From: Geosiphon pyriformis
Taxonomy: Eukaryota; Glomeromycota; Glomeromycetes; Archaeosporales; Geosiphonaceae
Assembly: GCA_016748015.1 (NCBI GenBank)
Contig: JAAOMT010000372.1
Location: forward strand, 241,400 to 305,399
Reading direction: 5' to 3'
Length of the DNA stretch: 64,000 nt
Below, in pieces: positions 9,360 through 20,081 of the stretch. The notes beneath the pieces are model-generated. The model ran no database searches, had not been told where the DNA came from, and saw only the letters and a list, made by a program, of their open reading frames with translations. Positions within the stretch are counted from its first letter, which is position 1. Each line of letters begins with the position of its first letter. A program made the translations under genes and the position numbers.

Positions 9360-10757
9360 AGTAGAATTAAATTAAGTGTTCAGATTGGAAGATTGTTCAA
9401 TGACAACTATTAGTTCTAAGTTTCAGGGAATATCTTCGGGACTGACCAAAGGGGAATGTGTACCAATTTGTGGAATTAATGGTTCAGAATTGTTTCTGGA
9501 ATAATAGTGTTTCAAACAATCTCCATGTGCAATTTTTGCTAGGATTTTGTCATCAAGTCTTAGCTTGTATAATCTGTTGCCTAGAATTTCATGGATAAAG
9601 AATGGTCTATCTCATTTATTTTCAAATTTTCCACTCCATTGTTTTTCAGCTTTAGTTCTGTGTAAGAGAACTTTGTTTCCAATTTTAAATTCATTGGTGA
9701 CTGGAGGCAATTTGTTATCATGCCATTCTTTTTGTTGAGCTTGAGAGTGTTCAATATGGGTGGTTGCTATTTGTTGTTTTCCTTCCAATGTGCTAAGCAG
9801 AGTGTAGGCTCTTCGCTGAAGCATTTCTTGGAAATTGTTTTCATCGATCGGTTGTGCTGGGTATGTTTCTACTGTGAAACTAATTGGTAACATTGCCATC
9901 CTTCCGTAAGTTAAATTAAATGATGTGTGTTTCGTGGTATCTTGTTTTAGTGTTTTATATGCTAATAACACTGATGGAATAAAGAGATCCCATTCTTGCT
10001 CAAAATCAGTTGAGACTTTGACTAATGACTCACACAATGTTCTGTTAAAACATTCCATAAGTCCGTTTGTTTGTGGATGGTAGGGCGAAGACAGAGGTCT
10101 TTTGACATTGAATCGTTCGCAAATTTCTTGTATCAGGTTGTTCACAAAGTGTGTTCCCTGATCAGATAAAAGTTCAATTGAACATCCATGTCTACAAATG
10201 ATGTCTTCCTAGATGAAATTTGCTACTGATTTCACATCTGCTTATTGAATGGCTCTGGCTTCAGGCCATTTAGTAAGATAGTCTACAGCTACTGCAATAT
10301 AATGGTTTTCTTGAGTGGTGATAGATAGTGGTCCAACTAAATTGATACCAATTCGGTCAAAGAGTTGTCCAACTTTGATTGGATTTAATGATTCAGTAGG
10401 GCGTGTTCCTCCTCTTCTTTGACAACTATCACAAGATTCGACATATTTATGAATGTTTTTTCTCATTCGAGGCCAAAAGTAGTATTCTAGTGTTCTTTGA
10501 GTAGTGCTATCTTTTCCGAAGTGTGCTAATGAAGGATCTGAGTGCATGTTGTATAAAATAGTCTCTTTTTCCTGTTCTTGTATTAATCTGAATGGTTTGG
10601 TTGGGTTTTTGAAATTTCGATAATAGATAATGTTGTTGTGTAGAAAATATTGTTTGGCTTGTTGTTGTAGTTGATGTTTTTCATCTGGAGACCAATCTGT
10701 TGGGATTGTTAATGTTTCCAAATATTGTTTGAGATTGTTGTAGTTTTCCGAATTCAT
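9360..10757 (-). CDS. Integrase, family B copy B1 (stop-interrupted)
   Basis: The frame opens with a linker (MNSENYNNLKQYLETL). The HHCC zinc domain follows (HSDPSLAHFG...CDSCQRR). The catalytic core has GINLVGPL, where the first Asp is replaced by Asn, then LLSDQGTHF and YHPQTNGLMECFN with the later acidic residues present. A C-terminal Gypsy segment (GNKVLLHRTKAEKQW and HGDCLKHYYSRN) ends near 9375. Stops occur near 10209-10241 and near 9610, the latter at a Trp codon (TGA). Integrase would insert element cDNA into the genome, and the lost first Asp makes this copy catalytically dead. Confidence 0.88.
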
Positions 10758-10769
10758 TGTTTGTTGGCT

Positions 10770-12020
10770 CTTTTGGTTGGTTAAGTTGAATGTTGGTTTT
10801 TGTGTTTTCTAATTTTGTTTCATTCTGGAGAGACAGTCAACATTGGTGTGAAGTTTTCCTGGTTTGTGATGTACTATGTATCGATAGTTTGCTAAAAATT
10901 CTGTCCATCGGGTTTGTTTTACATTCAGCTGGGTGTTTTTGTTCTGAAGCCATTTAAGTTCAATATTATTAGTGATAATATTGAATTCTTTGAGTCTGAG
11001 ATAAAGGTTGAAGTGATGTAAGGCCCAGATTACTGCTGCAGTTTCTAATTCTATTATGGAGTAGTTTTTTTCAGCTGGCTTTAATGTTCTACTAGCATAA
11101 GCAATTACTCACTTATTTCTATTGTCATCTAACTGTGATAGGATGGCACCAAAGGCAGTATAAGAGACATTGGTTGCTAACCAGAATCGGTTGCTGAAAT
11201 CTGGGTAGGCAAAGATTGGAGCTGTTGTGAGTTTTTTCTTAAGTATCTCAAAGGCATTTTGATGTTCTTCTGTCCATTTGTATTCGACATTTTTAGTAGT
11301 GAGCTGGTTAAGGGGTTTTGCAATTTCTGAGAATTTTTTGATGAATTTTCGGTAATAGGATGCTAATCCAATAAATTCTCTTAATTCTGTGGTATTTTGT
11401 GAAGTCTTGAAGTTCTTGACAGTACTGATTTTTCTAGGGTCTGGTTTAATTCCATCTTTGCTAACAATGTGACCAAGAAAAACTAAACTTGTTTTTCCAA
11501 AGTAGCATTTTTCAATGTTCAGTTTCAATCCTGCTTTCCGTAATCGTTGAAAAACTTCTCGCAGGTGAATTAAATGTAACTTGAAAGATGGTGAATAAAT
11601 ATCAGTGTCATCAAGATAAACTACTACTGATTTCCAAAGAAGGCCTTTGTAAACAACATCCATGAGTCTTTGGAATGTTGCTGTTGCATTGCATAATCTG
11701 AAAGGCATTACATTAAACTTGTAATTTCCTCTTTGAGTGGTGAATGCTGTTTTGGGGCAGTCTTTGGAATCCATAGCAACTTGCCAGTATTCACTCTCTA
11801 AATCTAATGTCGAAAAGTATTTGGACTTTCCAAGAGCATCTAACATGTCATCAATTCGGGAAAGAGAGTAGGCATCTCCAATGGTGACACTATTGAGTTG
11901 TCGATAATCAACACAAAATCATATCTTTCTATTTTTCTTTTTAACTAGAACCACAGGTGAGGCCCATGGGCTCATTGATGGTTGAATAAGCCCATTGTTA
12001 AGCATCCATTGTACTTCTTC
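10770..12020 (-). CDS. Reverse transcriptase and RNase H, family B copy B1
   Basis: RT begins just after the dUTPase linker, with a conserved FI-stop-EEVQWML entry where B2 has FIRKEVQRML. It contains the palm segment LDLESEYWQVAM, the FRLCNATATFQRLM motif and an intact catalytic YLDDTDIYS. Thumb and connection follow (FLGHIVSKDGIKPDP, REFIGLASYYRKFI). RNase H follows (WLATNVSYTAFGAILSQ, ASRTLKPA, DCLSRM). A TGA stands at 12018-12020, and another stop precedes IAYASRTL at about 11108. The register matches protease and integrase, supporting a single polyprotein. Confidence 0.9.
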
Positions 12021-13265
12021 TCAGATAAATTGATGACTTTCTGGTGTAACTTGGTAGGCTTGTTGTCGTCTTGGTTTGGCATTTTCTGTATAAATTTGGT
12101 GTTGAACCAAATCAGTTCTTCTTAAGTTATTGTTGTTTTTGGCAAAGATATCAGCAAATTCTGCAATTAGCTCTTTGAGCTGGGTCTGTTGTTGTGGTTT
12201 AAGTTGTCCCATGTTGATTCGAGATAGTTTTTCCATGACAACATAGTAGTTTTCAGAGCTAGAGTTTGGGTTGATTTTTGGTAGTGAATGTCCAATAATT
12301 TCAGAGAAATTGGGAACTGTTTGGGGTAATTCTTGTTGAAATATATTACTGTGAATAACTCCAATTTCTAAATTATTTAATAAAATTATGGGGTAATTAT
12401 TGGGGTTGTAAAAAGTAACTCGGACTTTCTTTGTTTCTTCTAGAATATAAATGTTTGAGATCAAAATATTATGTTCCAAGCAGACTTGTTCATTGGACTC
12501 AAAAATTTGTTGTGTGGTTGTTGGCTTTGGACAGGTGTAGATTTCCAGATGTTCTCCAAAGGGTGAGATGGTAATCGGTTGTAGAAGTCTGAGAATCTGG
12601 TGGGATTCATTCTGTGTGTTAAGAGCTATATTAACTGGAACTGTGAATTGTCCAGTTGAACCAAAACCTTGGGTTCTTCTATCACTTTTTCCTAATTGCT
12701 CTCTTTGATTGACTACTTGCAAACCCGAAATGTTGATTAGGAGTAGATAAATAGCTTGGGCAATTTTTTCAGCATGTTCAATCTTGAATGGTTTGTCAGT
12801 TTCATTTTGAAGCATTACTGTTATGTCTCCAATATATCCAGCATCAATTATTTCTTCTCTGACATTGATTCCTTTGCTTGCCAGAGAGGACTGGGAGGCA
12901 ATTTGAACTATTGCTTCTGGTGGGATTTTGAGTGCAATTTTGAGGTTGATTTTTGTGAGAGATTTGGGTTTGAGAACAAGAGTATCCTTGTCTGGATATC
13001 TTAGGTCATATCCAGCATCAATTTCGTGTGCTTTTTCAGGTTTTATTCCTTGTCTGTTGTTGTTGAAGTATTTAAGTTGTAAGGCAGGCTGATTTTTAAT
13101 AAGGTAGATGGGTATTGTTTCAATTTCTTCCGTTTTTTCAGGTTCTCCAAATTCAATTTCATTCTCATCATTTTTGCTGGGCAAGGGGATACTAAGAGCA
13201 TAGCATTCAGAACACCACTGTTTATTACAAGGCATAATGCATTCTTCATATAGCCTAATGTTCAT
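12021..13265 (-). CDS. Pol segment with dUTPase domain, family B copy B1
   Basis: The open frame is 414 residues. Residues 1-30 end a Cys-rich region (CIMPCNKQWCSEC). Residues 62-210 (DNA 12636-13082) form a trimeric-type dUTPase: motif I DAGYDL, motif II ASQSSLASKGI, motif III IIDAGYIGDI, motif IV KIAQAIYL and motif V RTQGFGSTG. In motif II the usual Arg is Gln, so activity is doubtful here. The remaining 200 residues lead into RT. dUTPase hydrolyses dUTP to dUMP and pyrophosphate, which in retroviruses limits uracil in reverse transcripts. No stop interrupts the domain. Confidence 0.9.
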   Translation of the reverse strand: MNIRLYEECIMPCNKQWCSECYALSIPLPSKNDENEIEFGEPEKTEEIETIPIYLIKNQPALQLKYFNNNRQGIKPEKAHEIDAGYDLRYPDKDTLVLKPKSLTKINLKIALKIPPEAIVQIASQSSLASKGINVREEIIDAGYIGDITVMLQNETDKPFKIEHAEKIAQAIYLLLINISGLQVVNQREQLGKSDRRTQGFGSTGQFTVPVNIALNTQNESHQILRLLQPITISPFGEHLEIYTCPKPTTTQQIFESNEQVCLEHNILISNIYILEETKKVRVTFYNPNNYPIILLNNLEIGVIHSNIFQQELPQTVPNFSEIIGHSLPKINPNSSSENYYVVMEKLSRINMGQLKPQQQTQLKELIAEFADIFAKNNNNLRRTDLVQHQIYTENAKPRRQQAYQVTPESHQFI

Positions 13266-13274
13266 TTGCTCTAA

Positions 13275-13957
13275 TCATTGAATTTGAGCTTCTTGGGTTG
13301 AATAGGTGTGACTTGCAATTTGGTGGTAGACTTCTACTTCATCTTCATAATTGAATCCAGCTAATTTCATAGTGTATTCAATGTATTCTGCTTCCTTCAT
13401 TTGATGAACATCTTCTTTGGTAGCTCCATTAATTAATGCTATTGCTAGATCAAAAATCATCTCGGCATCATGGGAGTAGTGATAAAGTTTGTTGAGAGCA
13501 CTGTTGTATGCTGCATTAAAAGGTGTTCCTCTTTTTACTTTTTCTGAAATTGATAAAGCATATTGGCAGGTCTGATCACAGACTCCTCCTCTCATTGCTA
13601 CATCAATCTAATTGCATTCTTCTGGTAGCATATCTCCACAAGTCAAACAAGGGGTGTTGTCCCATTTTCCACTCTTTTTTATTAGATGGCCTCATCATTC
13701 TCTGTGGCAAGCCTTGCAGTAATAACAAGTATGATTTTCATATTCTTTTTCAGGTGAAATACAGGCTCCCATTGATGATAGTTTCTTGTGGCAGTCCTTA
13801 TATTTAAGGGGAATATAGGGGCATTGTTTCCTTGGTTCAGGTTTTGAGTAAGGGATATTTCATCCAGAGGTTTTGGGTTTAGAGTGTGAGGTAAAATGTT
13901 CTTGTTCTGTTTCATTGGCCCAGTTGGATGTTGATCCAAGAGCCATGAATGTTTCAA
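13275..13957 (-). CDS. Cys-rich region between protease and dUTPase, family B copy B1 (frameshifted)
   Basis: This stretch joins protease to dUTPase. Its first part (13682-13957) is out of register with the rest, and 13275-13595 returns to the main frame, implying small indels. It carries CDQTCQYALSISEKV and a helical region (YNSALNKLYHYSHDAEMIF). In B2 the intact version has several CxxC pairs. No known domain is recognised beyond a zinc-binding appearance. Confidence 0.7.
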
Positions 13958-14057
13958 TTATTGGTTTTTCTTTTTCTGGTTCAAATTCAAAAGCCGGGGC
14001 TTTTTCAGAGCATTTGTTAAATGTACCACAAGTGGCAGGTACTCGGGCATGTTGTTT

Positions 14058-14684
14058 TTAGTAAGAGATTTGTAGTTCTTGGATTTTCCAATCTAATTTT
14101 GCATTGGCTTTTTGAAGCCAGTCATTTCTGACAAGAGCTTGATACTGAGGAGCATCCATTATAAGAACTTTGACTGGAATGATGATTCCATTAAGAGTGA
14201 ACAAAAAATTGTCAATTTCTCTGACTGGGGTCTTTTTCATGCCATCAGCAGTGATGATTACTGTTTGAGCTGGTCAGTCGACATTTCTCTTCAACTGTTG
14301 CATTAACTGGTAGGTGATAATGCTTCCAGCAGATCCACTGTTTAGGATCAAGCGAATTGTCTTTCCTTTGACTTCTGCTTCAGTGTACATAGCCGTGATT
14401 GCTTTTTGTTCATTGGTGGCTGCATTGCTAAGCAGAAATGGTGACTCATTTGCTTCGAACTCAAAAGGGAATATATCTGAAAGGTTAGCATTCTCAGCAA
14501 TTCTGGCTGGTGGGATTGTGATGGGAGTATAGGAAGGGTTTTGTTGTTGTGCTGCAGCTCTACCTTCTGAGGGTGCAGTATGATGAAAATCCTGTTCTTC
14601 TGGCATTGTTAAATAACTGAGTTGAGTGTGGTAGTAGTTAGGTCTTGGTTGAGTGAAATTTTGGGGAATCAATTGGTTGTTCAA
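14058..14684 (-). CDS. Retropepsin region, family B copy B1 (active site Asp lost)
   Basis: This aspartic protease segment reads LILNSGSAGSIITYQLM. The catalytic DSG of B2 is NSG here (Asp to Asn). A TGA interrupts it after NVD (about 14274), and B2 has an Arg AGA at that codon. Downstream motifs are the flap-like ITADGMKK and MDAPQYQALVRNDWL. Upstream it is continuous and in frame with the gag C-terminus (MPEEQDFHHTAPSEG), so no frameshift separates gag from pol in this family. Confidence 0.87.
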
Positions 14685-14876
14685 ACTGATTCTACTGTTG
14701 TTTACTTGGTATCAGTTTTGTGGTGTGAATTGATTTTGTGTAATCAGTCTTTGAGCAGGTACTTGATAATGTTGTGTGAGTGGTTGTTGGTATTGCTGTT
14801 GAATTGGCTGTAGTGCGGGCTGATAATAGTTATTTTGGTATTGGAATCTTGGTGGATAGTAAACTGGTGGTGATAG

Positions 14877-16429
14877 TTAATAATAAGATTGCTGTGGTGG
14901 AGAGTAACGTTGATTATTCCTATTTTGTTGGTCTCGTTGTAGCTTTCTGCAATCTCTTTTCCAGTGGTCAGAGATTCCACAGTAATGGCAATTCTGGGAC
15001 TGGTTATTGGAAAATAGTGCAAAGTTATTTTGATTTCGTCTTTGGGATGGTTGATATCTTTGGGATTGTTGTTGTTGTTGTTGATTGGTAAAATAGTTTT
15101 TGATCTTCTTTGTGAGTTGGTCAATTTTTTCCTCAGCTGCTGAGCTGGTTTCTCCAATTGCCAAATTTACAAGTTTTGTACGATTGGCCTTTTCCATGGC
15201 CATTTTGTATCTTTTTGCATGCTGTATAGCAGAGTTTAAATCTTCTGGCGCATGTGGGCAAACCTTTTTAATTAGTTTATCTTTTAGACCAGTGATAAAT
15301 TGATCCAAGATTTGAGCATCAGAATAATAATTATTAGTTTCAAGTTGGCAAATTCATTTGAGAAGTTTGTTGAATTTCCCAATATAAGTTATGATAGATT
15401 TAGAGGGTTCTTGTTTGATATTTCAAAAATGATTGCGAAGAGTGATGAAGGTATTATTGTTAGTGAATTGTTCAAAGAAGGTTGTTTTGAAAGCATTCCA
15501 ATCATTGAATGGACAGCCAGGTTTTCAAACCATTCTCTTGCTGTTCTTTTAAGAAAGTAGGAAATTGTTCTTAACATTCTGACAGCATTCCATCCATTTG
15601 CATCTCCGGCTTTAGTAACTTGGTTGAGCCATTCTTGGGGACTGGTCTCAATGTCTTCTCTATTAAATTCAGGGATTTTTGTGATGTAGGTTGTCATTTC
15701 GTCTTCTTCGTTTTCGCTAACTATTAATTCTTCTTCAGATATTTCGGAGTCGTTTTCTTTGTTCACTGCTGTCTCAGAGTGTTCACTTTGATTTTCAGCT
15801 ATAAAGTCAAGGAGATTGGGACTAGTTTGAAGGGGTTATTGTTGTCTGGTGGGACTTTTGAGTGATGTAAAATCTTCTGGTCTTGCAAATCGATTCAAGG
15901 ATGAATTAAGTGTTTGTGTTTGTGCAAGTGAAGCTGGAAAAGGTGTAATAGTAAGTAGAAATTTTGAACTGGTTCCTTGTTCAAGTGTTTGTAAATGTAT
16001 GGCAGTTGTTTTTGGTAGTGTTGGAGTATTTGGGGTGGTTCTTGAGTATTGCTTTAATTTGTTTTTATCTTTGTTGCTTGTTTCTGTTTCTGATTCAAAA
16101 TCAATAGTATATTAAGACTGCACTGGATATGTTTCTTCACAGTACTTGATAATATTAAAATTAAGTTCGTGAAAGTAAGTGGCAAGTGTTTCACTGTTAA
16201 GGTCTTCAGTTCCCAACTGTGAATAGTGTACTAAATTATTGTAAAGGTTGCTTCTAACTTCTGAGATATTGTAATTTCCAAAAAGATAATTGTTGATGCG
16301 GTTTTCAATGTATTGGTATACTGATTTCTTGACAACTTCAATTCCATCTGAAATGTTGAATCTTTGTTTGCAGTGGGTGTAAATTGACTGGTAATACTCT
16401 AGAGTTGTTGTGTCTGGTGTGGTCACCAC
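14877..16429 (-). CDS. Gag, family B copy B1 (frameshifted)
   Basis: The N-terminal part (16112-16429; TLEYYQSIYTHCKQRFN) and the Retrotrans_gag part (15389-15766; AREWFENL) lie in one register. The C-terminal part (14877-15308) with the CCHC knuckle CHYCGISDHWKRDC lies in the next register, in line with pol. Comparison with B2, where all three share a frame, puts a frameshift near 15515. The C-terminus is Gln/Asn-rich. No in-frame ATG exists near the expected start in either copy; the first sense codons follow GTG at 16427-16429. Confidence 0.85.
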
Positions 16430-16456
16430 TTTGAAGTTGTTTTTGCTGTGTTGTTT

Positions 16457-16472
16457 CCGTGGAAGAGCACCA
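16457..16472 (-). other. Candidate primer binding site, B1
   Basis: The minus strand reads TGGTGCTCTTCCACGG three bases after the 5' LTR end. TGG complements the CCA end of a tRNA. The sequence is identical in B2 (25681-25696), and the first eight bases also occur in family A. The primer tRNA was not identified. Confidence 0.6.
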
Positions 16473-16474
16473 AA

Positions 16475-17455
16475 TATTACCGGAGGTTTTTGGTCTCTTT
16501 TCTTAAATGTTGTTAATGTTGATTTGTTGGAAATTCACATTTCCAGAAAGTAGTTGGACCTCCAGTAACTGAATTTATCTTCAAATTATCTCCTATAATT
16601 TGAATTTGCTGGGCTTATAAGTGGAATGACCAATTCTGTGCCAGTTGCTTTATGTAGTTATATTGTAGTAAACATCAACTCTTTTCCAGGAATTGCTTGT
16701 CTGGAAGCTCACTAAAATGTGTAGTTACTTTGCTGTGAAAGTCAACTCTTCTACAGAGATCTCGTCTGTAGGCTACCCAAATAATTGTAATAAGAAAAGA
16801 AAAAAAAAATAAAAGAAATGTAAAAGAAATAGAATTTTGTCAAGAGAAATGTTTTCTATCCAGGCCTGGAGTCACTAACAGTTTACTGAAATTGATAGCT
16901 AATCAATTTCGAAATGTTAGTTGGGTTTTGGAGATTTTCCAAGTACAATAATTAAAGAATTTGGTTTTTTCAAATTATTTGATATTTATTTCTTTTTGTG
17001 TGTATAGGAACGGTTTTAAGAGATAAATCTAAAGTAAGATACATTTTCTCGAAGAGAGAAGTTCTTCTTTTTATATAACTTGTTGTAACACTATTCTATG
17101 AACTTGAACTTTGCTATTTTCTACAATTTTGCTGAACTAAAGATACATTTCGGCGAACTACAAGTTATTTTTGCGAACTATTAGATATTTTGGTGAACTA
17201 TTAATTATTTTGGCAAATTTCTACAAATTTTGGTGAACTTTTGAATGTTACATAGTTCGGGGTATTGCATGATTGATCATCGCAATTAGGTTACATTTGT
17301 GTTATGTACAAATTGAATTATTAATTTAAATGATAATTTCGGACATTTTGCTAATGTAATAAGTGATAATTTAAAATGATAATATATGCTAATTAATGAT
17401 AAGATTTATAAGATAATTTCATGCTAAATAATATCTCTAATTTTGTCTGGTAACA
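16475..17455 (-). repeat. 5' LTR of B1
   Basis: It runs from TATTACCGGAGG to CTGGTAACA. On the minus strand a TTATATAAAAAG box (about 17067-17078) is a plausible TATA element. It contains the same degenerate GGTGAACTA-type tandem repeats as the partner LTR at 7588. Confidence 0.93.
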
Positions 17456-17943
17456 GTGTATAGGAATGGTTCTAAGTAATAAATCTAAAGTAAGATACAT
17501 TTTCCAGAAGAGAAAAGCTCTTTTTTTATATAACTTGTTGTAATACTAGTCTATGAACTTGCACTTTTTCTCTTTGCTCCAATTTCGGCAAACTAAAGAT
17601 ACATTTTGATGAACTACAAGTTATTTTGCTGAACTATTGATTAATTTGGGTAAACTATTCATAATTTTGGCAAATTTCTGTAAATTTTGGCAAATTTCTT
17701 ATAAATTTTGGCGAATTTCTGTAAATTTTGGTGAATTTTTGAATGTTACAAAGTTCAGGGTATTGTGTAATTTGATCATTCTACTTTCTGCTATACTAAT
17801 TAGATTATTTTAATTGAATTATGATATGTGATAATTGATTAAATAATAAATGATAATTTGAAATGATATTAATATACTAATAAATTATAGGAATTATAAG
17901 GGTAATTTCATGCTAATTAATAGCTAAAATTCTACTGGTAACA
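17456..17943 (-). repeat. 3' LTR of B2, inner half
   Basis: This continues the LTR broken at 7587 and ends in CTACTGGTAACA. Joined with 7053-7587 it gives about 1023 bases, close to the 1019-base partner at 25699-26717. Repeats of TTTTGGCAAATTTCT type are expanded here (17580-17740). Confidence 0.93.
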
Positions 17944-18065
17944 TAATCTCTTCCTCAAGACTGAGCTCCGTCGAAGTCCAAGCACTATCTGTAATATTGA
18001 GATAGTGATCTAAAATAATTGAAGTAATCTGGTCTGAAAATTGTTGAAATTTCAGTTCTGTGAGT
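17944..18065 (-). pseudogene. ORF3 C-terminus, family B copy B2
   Basis: It matches the last part of the B1 3' ORF (KFQQFSDQI, SIILDHYL and ELSLEEE on the minus strand), directly against the LTR. The rest is hidden by the gap. Confidence 0.75.
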
Positions 18066-18546
18066 NNNNNNNNNNNNNNNNNNNNNNNNNNNNNNNNNNN
18101 NNNNNNNNNNNNNNNNNNNNNNNNNNNNNNNNNNNNNNNNNNNNNNNNNNNNNNNNNNNNNNNNNNNNNNNNNNNNNNNNNNNNNNNNNNNNNNNNNNNN
18201 NNNNNNNNNNNNNNNNNNNNNNNNNNNNNNNNNNNNNNNNNNNNNNNNNNNNNNNNNNNNNNNNNNNNNNNNNNNNNNNNNNNNNNNNNNNNNNNNNNNN
18301 NNNNNNNNNNNNNNNNNNNNNNNNNNNNNNNNNNNNNNNNNNNNNNNNNNNNNNNNNNNNNNNNNNNNNNNNNNNNNNNNNNNNNNNNNNNNNNNNNNNN
18401 NNNNNNNNNNNNNNNNNNNNNNNNNNNNNNNNNNNNNNNNNNNNNNNNNNNNNNNNNNNNNNNNNNNNNNNNNNNNNNNNNNNNNNNNNNNNNNNNNNNN
18501 NNNNNNNNNNNNNNNNNNNNNNNNNNNNNNNNNNNNNNNNNNNNNN
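18066..18546. other. Assembly gap (481 unknown bases)
   Basis: Run of N replacing most of ORF3 of B2. The long plus-strand frames crossing it are artefacts. Confidence 0.99.
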
Positions 18547-18627
18547 TTATTTGTTTTTGGGTTTGGGTGTTTTGTAATTATTTACTATTTTTGTCTTTGT
18601 GTTTTTATTAGAAAATTATTGTAAAAT

Positions 18628-20013
18628 TTAAGTGTTCAAGTTTGGTTGTTGTTCTATTATAATTATTGGTTCTAAATTTCGGGGAATATCTTCAGGATTA
18701 ATTAAAGGGGAATGTGTACCAATTTGTGGAATTAATGGTTCAGGATTGTTTCTGGAATGATAGTGTTTTAATCTGTCTCCATGTGCAACTTTTGCTAATA
18801 TTTTGTCATCAAGTCTTAACTTATATGATCTATTGTCTAGAATTTCGTGAATATAAAATGGTCCATTCCATTTGTTTTCAAATTTCTCACTCCATTGTTT
18901 TTCAGCCTTAGTTCTGTGTAAGAGAACTTTATTTCCAACTTTAAATTCGTTGGTAATAGATGGTAATTTGTTGTCATGTCTTTCTTTTTGTTGAGCTTGG
19001 GAATATTCAATATGAGTTGCTGCTATTCTTCTTTTTCCTTCTAGTGTACTAAAAAAAGTGTAGGCTCTTTTTTGGAGTGTCTCTTGAAAGTTTTTTTTAT
19101 TGATTGGTTGCACTAGGTATGTTTTCACTATGAAATTAATTGGTAATGTTGCTGTTTTTCCATAAGTAAGATCAAATGGTGTGTGTTTCATAGTATCTTG
19201 TTTTAGTGTTCTGTATGCTAGTAACACTAATGGAATAAAGATATTCCATTCCTGCTCAAAATCTGTTGAGACTTTGGCTAGAGATTCACACAATGTTCTG
19301 TTGAAATGTTCTACAAGTCCATTTGTTTAAAGGTGATAAAGTAATAATAGAGATCTTTTGACATTGAACCGTTCACAAATTTCTTGTATCAAGTTGTTCA
19401 CAAAATGTGTTCCTTGATCAGATAAAAGTTCAATTGGGCATTCATGTCTACAGATAATGTTTTCATAGATGAAATTTGCTACTGATTTTGCATCTGCTCT
19501 TTGGATGGCTCTAGCTTCAGGCCATTTGGTAAGATAATCCACTGCAACTGCAATATAATGATTTTCTTGGGTTGTGATAGATAATGGTCTAACTAAATCA
19601 ATTCCAATTTTGTCAGAAAGTTGTCCAACTTTGATTGGATTTAGAGGTTCTGTGGAGTGAGTTCCTCTTTTTCTTTGACAATTATCACAAGATTCTACAT
19701 ATTGTCAAATGTCTTTTTGCATGTGAGGCCAAAAATAATGTTCAAGAGTTCTTTAAATTGTTCTCTCTTTTCCCAAGTATGCTGAAGACGGATCTGTGTG
19801 CATGTTGTATAAAATTGTTTTTTTTTCATTCTCTTGTACTAATCTGAGTGGCTGGTTTGGTTTTCTGTGATTTTTATAATAAATTTTGTTCTGGTGTATA
19901 AAATATTGTTTTAATTGGTGTTGTAAGTGGTGTTTTTTACTTGAAAACCAGTTTTCTGGCATGGTAAGAGTCTCCAAATAATTTTTAAGATTGCTGTAGT
20001 TTCTGGGATCCAT
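18628..20013 (-). CDS. Integrase, family B copy B2 (stop-interrupted)
   Basis: The linker begins MDPRNYSNLKNYLETL. The zinc domain (HTDPSSAYLGKE) has lost a His-region residue relative to B1. The first catalytic Asp is present (GIDLVRPL), but the adjacent Gly is Arg. LLSDQGTHF is intact. The YHPQTNG region is broken by a TAA. The C-terminal part (18628-19293) is open for 221 residues with the Gypsy segments GNKVLLHRTKAEKQW and AHGDRLKHYHSRN, and ends NLNT before the gap. It shares the register of gag, PR, dUTPase and RT. Confidence 0.87.
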
Positions 20014-20081
20014 TCTTGTTTGGTTATTTTGTTGGTAAGTTGGTAAGTTGTGGTGGAATTGTTGTTGATATTAATCTTGTC

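Larger units (their letters stand above)
7588..17455 (-). mobile_element. Ty3/Gypsy-like retrotransposon family B, copy B1 (both LTRs)
   Basis: This copy of about 9.9 kb is inserted in the 3' LTR of B2. GTGT at 7584-7587 and GTGT at 17456-17459 are the target duplication. LTRs of about 980 bases flank a minus-strand gag-pol frame and a separate 3' ORF (8534-9253). The two LTRs differ at scattered, mostly transition positions, so the insertion is not very recent. Inactivating changes include a frameshift in gag near 15515, protease DSG to NSG, a dUTPase motif II Arg-to-Gln change and several stops. The RT YLDD box is intact. Confidence 0.95.

Noticed and set aside
18041-18611. Plus-strand frames across 18066-18546
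   Set aside because: They are artefacts of the N gap; the real flanking sequence is minus-strand ORF3.
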